A stretch of DNA of 64,000 nucleotides from Larix kaempferi (lineage: Eukaryota; Streptophyta; Pinopsida; Pinales; Pinaceae), in assembly GCA_027924585.1 (NCBI GenBank), contig BSBM01000779.1, forward strand, positions 17,094,001 through 17,158,000, in the 5' to 3' direction. The number at the start of each line of letters is the position of its first letter. Within the stretch, counting starts at the first letter, position 1. Both the position numbers and the translations under genes were made by a program. The notes beneath the pieces are model-generated. The model made no database searches and was not told the origin of the DNA. It saw nothing but the letters and a program-made list of their open reading frames with translations. Shown piece after piece: positions 56,708 through 64,000 of the stretch.

Positions 56708-58353
56708 AAACAAGTGTTGTCAACACTTGATTAACTCTGGATGTTTTGCATGAAGAACTCATCTTCCCATGTTGCCTCTTATATTGGCAAGTTCTTCTCC
56801 TTGATGAGATACTCAATAATTGCTTGATTTCATAGTTTCTTGATCCTTTTCTCAATGATTGTTTTTGGTTCTAGTAGTAAAATAGTCTAGATTGGGATCT
56901 TGTCACCAATTATCTTTTTTAGGCAATAAACATTGAAGACTGGGTGTACACATGAAGTTGGCGGTAACTCCAAATTATAAACCAAACTTCCAATCCTTTG
57001 CAACACTTTATAGGGATCATAGTACTTCGGTACTAATTTGTTGTCATTTTTCTATTTGAGGGACATTTGTTTGTATGGTTGTACCCTAAAAAATACCCAT
57101 TCCCCCACTTCAAATTCCCTTTTAGTACGATGGAGATATGTTTGTTGTTTCATCCTATTTTGTGTTATAACCAAGTTATCCTTCAATAATTGGAGAACTT
57201 CTTGTTGGTGCTCTATGCGATCCTCCCGTGCTTGAACCTTAGCTTTCACTTTCAAGGATGATGTGATGGAATGAAGATGGTAAACATAAAGTGCCATAAA
57301 TGGTGGCATTTTTTGATGAAGTATGGAAAGATGTGTTGTACCACTATTTTGTTAAGGACAACCACTTCGCATTGTGTTTGATTATCATATGCAAAGCAAC
57401 AAAGATATCCTTTTAAGCATTTATTCACAATCTCACTTTTCCCATTAATGTGAGGATGGTAAGAGGAGCTGTGAGCCAACTGAGTGCCCAAACAAGAAAA
57501 TATTTCCTTCCAAAAATTACCAGTAAAAATTGGATCTCTATCACTTACAATAATCTTAGGGGTTCCATGTAGCTTATGAACTGTTTCCATGAATGCTGCA
57601 ACTACTGTACTTGCTTTAAAAGGATGAGAAAGAGAGCGAAAATGGACATACTTTATGAGTTGACCCACTAGTACCATGATGACAGTATTTCCTTCTGACT
57701 TTGGTAAATATGTGATAATTCCATTGAAACCTCTTCCCAACATTGACTTGGTATGGCTAATGGTTGTAAAAGATCGGTGTCTTGATTGTCTCTCCTTTGT
57801 TTCGTTGAAAAACCAAACATTTTGCCACAAACTTTTGGACATTAGTTTTAAGACCTTACCAAAAGAAATCCTTCTTGATCTTGTGATATGTTTTCAAGAA
57901 CCCTGAATGTCATCCTATAGGAGAAGTGTGCAATTCCAAAAGGATCTTCAGTTTGAGTTAAGAATTTTTACATAAATAGAGGCGATCTTGTTACCATTGT
58001 GAATCATTCTTGAACACAAATTTATCTAGTGAATCATGTTCCTCTTGTAGTTGTTGAATAATTTTGCATGTCTTTTGATATTGTTTCCATTCTATGCTTG
58101 CATCTTCTACCCAATCAGATTGCATAATGTAAATAACACAAAGTAAGTCCTTAGTGTCATTTTTTTTTCTTAAAAGTGCATTGGCCACCACTTTTTTTTT
58201 GTAGATAATTTCAAAGTCATAACTTAACCATCTTTGTAACCCATTTTTGTTGTTGATCTGACGATAACCGTTGGTCCAAGAAGTACTTAAGACTGCCATG
58301 ATCTATTCTTACTTTGAAGTGTCTTCCTATTACGTAAGGTTGCTATTTCTTAA
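56708..58353 (-). pseudogene. Chromovirus pol 3' part: RNase H end, integrase, chromodomain
   Basis: Minus-strand order: the RNase H C-terminus at 57991-58350 (HFKVRIDHGSLKYFL, then YDFEIIYKK); an H-H-C-C zinc region at ~57850-57980; the integrase core at 57252-57842 (SEGNTVIMVLVGQL, then IIVSDRDPIFTGNFW, then SEIVNKCLKGYL); the C-terminal QPYKQMSL block at ~57055; and a chromodomain at ~56755-56880 (IIEYLIKEKNLPI, a stop, then EATWEDEFF). The chromodomain places it among Ty3/gypsy chromoviruses. The first catalytic Asp of the integrase appears changed (VGQL where VDRL is usual). Several stops and shifts disrupt it. It continues at 61945 beyond a 3.6 kb insertion. Confidence 0.85.
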
Positions 58354-61300
58354 TGTAATGCCCCATATTTTGACTAGGCATGTTTATCAGTCAGACACCT
58401 TGCACTTTATTTGCTTATTATCTGTTGGACTCAGCTAGACTAAGTGAATCATACTTTCAGCATGTTAGATCTGATTATATGTTGCTATTATGTTCGCGAT
58501 GTTACTATGCTTATGTAGATACTATGATTATGATGTTATAATGTTACCATTCTCATGATGTTATTATGTTTATGCGGTTACTATGTTGTAGTTACACGAG
58601 ATTCTTTTCTTTCATAATGACAGTGTATGTTTAAATTGTCGTCCTTGATGAAATGCAATATATCTATGAGATGTGGTACGTGGATACCAACCCATGAGGT
58701 GATCGATTTAATGGTTTTATGTGATGAAAACAAATGATGTTGATAATATGGACCAGCTAATGAACAAATGGAAATAATTGTTATAGATATATGTCTACAA
58801 AATACTAATCTGCAGGACACAGGGGCTAGGTGGTAGCCGAATATCAGATATGATACAAGGAATAAGTAAACAATGAATAGTAAATCTTAGCAACCAACCG
58901 GATGATACGATGACACAAATCGATAATTTCGATAACAACACAGTATGATTTGGATAGGGTATAGACCCAGTATGTTGAGAGGGATGGAGGCATTTCCCAC
59001 CCTATGTTTTATGATACCTGAGGTTATGGGAGGGCTGTACTAAGTCACGCTCCCCTAGACGTGTGATGACAACGGTCAAATGCCTTCTAGGAGAGGTTAG
59101 GTCCGTTGTTTAGCCGATGCTACCGCTCTCAGTTTCTATATGTGGTGAGGTCGGTAAAGCCGACACCACATCCCTGCTAGCAGAGGAAGGATAGGGAGGA
59201 TGCGAAAGTAGGATAGAATGGGAGGATGTGTTAGCTAGTATTGTTGGGAATTAGGAGTTCTATCGCATTATGTAGTGGTAGTAGGTACCCCACCCCTGAA
59301 GTAATTGATTAATTGATTATTGGAAACCTATGTGTAATAATGATTAAACCTTGATTGTTAAACCATTAAATGACTCATAATGTCAAATTGATTATGTTAA
59401 GTATCTATGATTATTACATTTGCATGGTTATTATTAATTAGTAGATACGCATAGGTGTAATACTTCAAAATTAGGATCACTCAATAGTAGCAGACCTCAC
59501 TAGAATTTACTCATGTAGTGCAGAAAGAAGAAGAAGCATTGAATCAATTAACACTCATTACACAGAAAATGGAGAAAAAATGTTGTATCATACATTAGCT
59601 GTAAGTTGGCACTCTGAATAATGAATAATAACTGAATACAATACAATAACTGTCAAGAGAATTCAAATTAACCAAGAGGTCATTCGAATCATCCTCAATG
59701 GTTGGCTTGGATAGCATTGGAGACATCATCCAAACTAGTAGCAGTGGTCATAAAGGTCAACTAGTCAGTCAAATGAGTTTAACTGAGTCTAACTGAGTGC
59801 ATGGGAACTGATGTAGGGAAGAAGAGTCCAATGTGGGCGCATTAGGAGCTGTCAGTAGTCAGTGGAGCTCACACTAGTCTCAGTAGGTGCTTATTTAAGT
59901 GCTTCAGTCAGTTAACTAGTCAATCATCCCCTGAATCAAGGAATCGAGTCATCAACTATCTAACTAACTGAAGTAACTCCTAAATAGGTGGAAGAAGGCA
60001 CACATGTTCTCTAGTGATGAAAACAAGGGCGCATTAATGGCTAGGAGGGCTAGAGCTGAGCAGAAATAGGCTCGTGGGGGCTGCAAAATAAGGACTAGGA
60101 GTTGGGAGACTACCATACTGATGACTGGATGCATGCATTTGCAGAATTGCATGCAGGCATGCAAAATACAAAAATGATGGTGAGAATATTCCAACAATAG
60201 GATGGATATTCTTACTTATAGTACACATGTGATCTGTGCATACGCTGGCACACATGCAGACTTTGCATATATACACTAGTATCGTTATATAATTTCTTAC
60301 AAGGTTAAATAACTATGTAAGTTGTTATGAATAGTAAGTCTATTAAAACTTGGTAATGGAAGTTAGGATTTAAAATGTATGTGTTAACCAAGTCATTTAG
60401 TATTCCTTAGATTGTATGCAAGCACTATAATAAATGATTTATTAAGTGTAGTCAATTAAAATTAATATCAGAAATTGTTGTAAATAGCCTTGAACATTGT
60501 TCCGTATTCGACAATAGAATTGTACCGTTTAATTATTAATTATGATTGGTTAAACCCTTAAGGGTACTTTGTTTATATGTATAGAAATATTAAGTTGATA
60601 ATTAAATACTTAAGAAGCAAACAAACAATCCATGTTAATTAATATTCAATAACTTATTATTATTATTATTATTATTATAATATTATTATATTTATTATTA
60701 TTATTATTATATTTATTATTATTATTATTATTAACATTATTGTTAATAATTGGATTAACTAATTAAAATTGTTAAATATTATCATAAGTACTATTGGTCA
60801 AAACTATAGTCAAGTAAGAAGTTCATTAAGCTATTTAAATTAAAAAAAACATCGGAATTGATTCAGTCTTGTTCTTTGGGATAGTGGAACATTAATTGAT
60901 TTAGAAACAATTCTGAATGTAAAGTATAAATGGAATAATATAATGTGATTATTGTAGGAGTATTTAAGACAAGTCTAGTCGAATTTGATTATATTTAAGC
61001 AATCAAGACATGGAAATCTTCATTTTGACAACTCATGCTTATTAATTATTATTCTAGCCTAAAAACATTTAAGATGGAGTCAGTTTGATAGGACTAACAT
61101 AATGAAAATTATATCGTTTATCTATTCAAGAGAAAAGGGGATTTCATAAACATATTAAATATTAAGGTTTCTTGAATAATGGAAAGAGGATTTATGAGTT
61201 TGGGTCTTGAGAAGATAGGGAGAAGGCGGTGGAGTAAGGCTGAAGGAAGCATGGGGAAGTGGGGTATATAGGAAAGGTTGGAAGGAGTAGTGAGGGGTTG

Positions 61301-61944
61301 GAAAGATGGATCTTATTTTTGTTTTGGGAAAATCTTGAGGGGGGGGGGAAGTTAATTTCTGGAAACACTCAAGGAGGAAGAGGAAAACTCCCGTTGCACA
61401 GAGGAAGGGGAAAAATCTAATTGGGAATTTAAAACAAGGAAGTTGTTATTGGAATTATCGGTTTGTGGGCTCGGGGGCTAGGAAGTCTGTTGATTTCCTA
61501 GGGCCAACACGATTAGAGCTGGTTGGCAGGGTGGATTATTCAGTCGGTTGCTAAATATTAAGGAGGCCAAGTTAACAGATCCGCAGGAAACTAAAGAGGA
61601 CCATCTACAACCTACTGGATCCAGGTATTTTACTATTAGTTAATCATTTACATCCTAATTATATGCATACTTTAAATGGTTAGATTGACTAGCTGCTATG
61701 AGAATATGAAAAGTTTATGATAGAAAAATAACTGTACAGATGTATATTTTGGATTATTCACTAGTATGTTTGCAGAAACTAAGTAAAAGTAGAAACAAAC
61801 ATGAACCTGAAAATTTGACTGAAACAATACAGTTTTATTAAAAACTTGTCAAAACATGCTCAGGATGAGCTTAACATAGAAATTAGCCTAGGAATTTGGC
61901 TTAGGAATTTGTCTTAGTGCTCTGCCCAAAACCAGAGCACTACA
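58354..61944. mobile_element. 3.6 kb TG...CA insertion, no genes
   Basis: It starts TGTAATGCCCCATATTTTGA and ends CCAGAGCACTACA, flanked by a perfect 5-bp duplication CTTAA (58349-58353 and 61945-61949). The insertion splits the chromovirus RNase H. The two ends form a short imperfect inverted pair (TGTAATGCCCC and TGTAGTGCTCT). I find no Gag or Pol motif and no direct LTR pair, so a long solo LTR or a non-autonomous element is likely. It contains a (TTA)n tract at ~60655-60745 and a G run at ~61341. Confidence 0.8.
60655..60745. repeat. (TTA)n microsatellite
   Basis: About 90 bp of TTA/ATT repeats with a few interruptions. Confidence 0.95.
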
Positions 61945-62413
61945 CTTAATTGCATGTAGTATGGCCAACATTTCCTTTTCATAAATTGGTTTGAGTAAGT
62001 TTTTTTTCTTTAAGTTGGAAACATTCAAAGGAAAGGGGCCTTCCTTCTTGTAGTAAAATTGCACCAATTCCATTCCTTGAGGCATCACATTCCACAATAA
62101 ATGTTTTTGTAAAGTTAGGTGTGGCTAATACATGAGTCATACATAGCCACTTTAATTTTTTCAAAATCTTTGGTTGCTTCCAATACAATGCATCTTTTTT
62201 CAATAACCTTGTAAGACGTGCTTCTATTTGACCATAATTCTTGATGAACTTGCGGTAGTAGCCCGTCAATCCTAAGAATTCTCTAAGACTCTTCAATGTC
62301 TTAGAAATTGGCCATTCCATGATATGATAGCCCTAATTTTGTTAGAATCCACTTTAACATCTTCCTAAGATAAAATATAACACCAATATTCCACTTCACG
62401 AACCCCAAAGGTA
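61945..62413 (-). pseudogene. Chromovirus pol, RT end and RNase H start
   Basis: Minus strand. FGVREVEYW at ~62390 is the end of the RT palm. SLREFLGLTGYYRKFIKNYG follows at ~62210-62275, then FIVECDASRNGIGAILLQEG (RNase H Asp) at ~62050-62110, then YEKEMLAILHAIK at ~61950-61990. It is broken by one or two shifts and interrupted on both sides, by the 3.6 kb insertion at 61944 and by a copia LTR at 62414. The upstream RT and Gag are outside the window. Confidence 0.85.
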
Positions 62414-63600
62414 TGTTGAACTTTGGATGTCATTGATGTCAACTAATGTCAAAGAGGATGTCAACTGATTCAGTATGAGTCATTGATATCAACTGATGTC
62501 AAAGTGGATACAACATTCCTACAATAGTGTGAAGAACTATATGGGAGCCACTTTAAAGAAGAATATGCGCAAGATGAAGAAGAACATGAATTGCATAAGT
62601 ATATGCACAAGATGGTGAAGGTGACAGACACGGATATTAGTTTAATAAAGTATATCCAGAAATGCATTCAGTCTGAAGAAGTGTGTCCAAGGATACATCA
62701 TGTATGATGAGTTTGAAGAAATACATAAGGAAGATACATCATGTAGATCTAGTTCAAAGAAGAACACAAGTAATGTATCCTTATGCATGTGGTCCTTGCG
62801 TCGATATCAATTCCACCAAGTCATACTCTCTCATTGTAGCAATCAAAGAAGTTGGTTGGACAGTGGTACAAGTGCACAAGCACCCAAGGAGTTGGTTGGA
62901 CAGTGGTACATGTGCACACGCATCCAAGGAGTTGGTTGAAGAAATGGTACGAATGCGCAAGCAAGTCTAAGAATTGCTCGATTGATGGTCGGAAGTGCAC
63001 ATGCAGTAAGAACCAACAAATGGTTGGACAGTCCTGAAAGCACACAAGCCTAACCAATGAGAAGATGTTTTCAGTTAGTGGAACGTGCACAAGTTCCTAG
63101 AAAGGTACAATGGTTGAAGCAAGTCTATGAGCAAATTCCACAACCGATGGTACAACGGGTGCACAAGTTTCACAAGCGATGACAAGGAAAGGGTCATAAT
63201 CCCACAAGTGATGACAAGGAAAGGGTCAGTGCCTCCTTCTAGTCGGTGCCAGAGAAACACATAGAGTTGTAGCTTCATTTAGGTTGGAGCTTGTAAAACC
63301 AGGGGGTTGGTGCCTCCTTCCAGTCGGTGTTGGTAAACATAGGGTTGGTGCTTCCTTGAATGTATTCTTTTTCATTATAAAGAAGCATTCTGTGTTTTTC
63401 TCCCGGTTGAGTTTCCACGTAAAAATCATGTGTGTTATGTGTTGTTTATGTTGGTGCATATATGTATGGATGTTTATTTACTAATGCATAACTTAAGATA
63501 AATATTAAGTAAAGACTAATCTGTTAAAGAAGTTAAAAACTAATGATAACTGCACTAATACTGATTCAACCCCCCTCTCATTATTAAATCGATTCCAACA
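62414..63600 (+). repeat. 5' LTR of a second Ty1/copia element
   Basis: The 1187-bp LTR begins TGTTGAACTTTGG and ends GATTCCAACA, immediately before a primer-binding site. It is inserted in the minus-strand chromovirus RT region. A 40-bp repeat (GTTGGTTGGACAGTGG at 62851 and 62891, variant at 62931) lies inside. The partner LTR is outside the window. Confidence 0.8.
62851..62970. repeat. 40-bp repeat within the copia LTR, three copies
   Basis: Units start GTTGGTTGGACAGTGGTACA at 62851 and 62891, and a diverged one GTTGGTTGAAGAAATGGTAC starts at 62931. Confidence 0.9.
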
Positions 63601-63602
63601 AT

Positions 63603-63614
63603 TGGTATTAGAGC
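63603..63614 (+). promoter_or_regulatory. Primer-binding site of the second copia element
   Basis: TGGTATTAGAGC lies two bases after the LTR end and matches the initiator-Met tRNA primer site at 11 of 12 positions. Confidence 0.85.
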
Positions 63615-63665
63615 GGGTGTCTTCAGTAACAGATTAACATCTGGAAGATAGATAATTGTGTAGAA

Positions 63666-64000
63666 ATGGATAAGCAGGAAGGCCTTTCCACTAACAAAGC
63701 ACTAAGATTTGATGGCACCAATTAATTTTTTTGGAAGGTACGTATGGAAGTTTATTTGCTATCGTTGAGAGCAGATGTTTGGAAATATATCGTTGATGGT
63801 TATGATGTCCGAACAATTATACCAATTGATCCAACGCAAAGGAGAATCTATGAAAGAAATGATAGAGCCAGAAATACTCTGCTATGAGGCTTGACGAGTG
63901 ACAAATTTGTCAAAGTTATGCACTGCGCATCACTAAGGAAGTTTGGGACAAACTCAGAGGTATATATGAAGGAGACGATAAGGTAAAGAACGCAAAGCTG
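63666..64000 (+). pseudogene. Copia Gag start, broken, cut by the window edge
   Basis: It begins MDKQEGLSTNKALRFDGTN, then a stop, then FFWKVRMEVYLLSLRADVW and IPIDPTQRRIYERND. This is the start of a copia UBN2-type Gag. A second stop (after RARNTLL) and a frameshift near 63920 follow, then KEVWDKLRGIYEGDDK in another frame at the edge. Confidence 0.8.

Overview
This window looks like nuclear DNA of a seed plant with a very large, transposon-filled genome, most likely a gymnosperm such as a conifer. That identification is inference. It rests on one conserved plant nuclear gene interrupted by a ~16 kb intron, many old and decayed plant transposon families nested in each other, L1-type LINEs carrying RNase H, and low gene density. 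There are no bacterial-type genes and no CRISPR.

The one host gene I can support is a three-exon gene on the + strand for the mitochondrial complex I subunit NDUFB2 (exons 4352-4470, 20523-20568 and 20677-20754). The exons give an 80-residue protein. Intron 1 is 16,052 bp and intron 2 is 108 bp. Intron 1 holds a complete but decayed hAT transposon (6703-10289), an inverted-repeat element (11400-12230), RNase H and hAT fragments (12400-13600), a dense array of short hairpins (15131-16092) and a Ty1/copia relic (16290-18560).

Left of the gene are a Ty3/gypsy integrase relic (1-890), simple-sequence DNA (1305-2035) and a 5'-truncated LINE with an intact RNase H domain (2266-3846). Right of the gene are a non-autonomous hAT-like element (21327-22137), a tRNA-derived SINE with a perfect 13-bp target duplication (23908-24162), a gag-only LTR element (24225-26513) and hAT relics (26515-28090).

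From 29703 to 43474 there is a three-layer nest. A minus-strand L1-type LINE was split by a copia element (30125-40069). The 3' LTR of that copia element was then split by a 4.3 kb TG...CA insertion (35451-39763). A decayed Ty3/gypsy element follows (43899-49200), with part of its reverse transcriptase region present almost three times. Next come an unassigned stretch, a second hAT-like element (52475-53381) with a perfect 8-bp target duplication, and another unassigned stretch. The last layer is a minus-strand chromovirus (56331-62413), split by a 3.6 kb TG...CA insertion (58354-61944) and by a second copia element that starts at 62414 and runs off the window.

A recurring feature is local tandem duplication: about twenty blocks of 23 to 349 bp, two to five copies each, in unrelated elements. 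No restored protein is given for any element. All transposon coding regions except the 2266-3846 LINE fragment are visibly broken.
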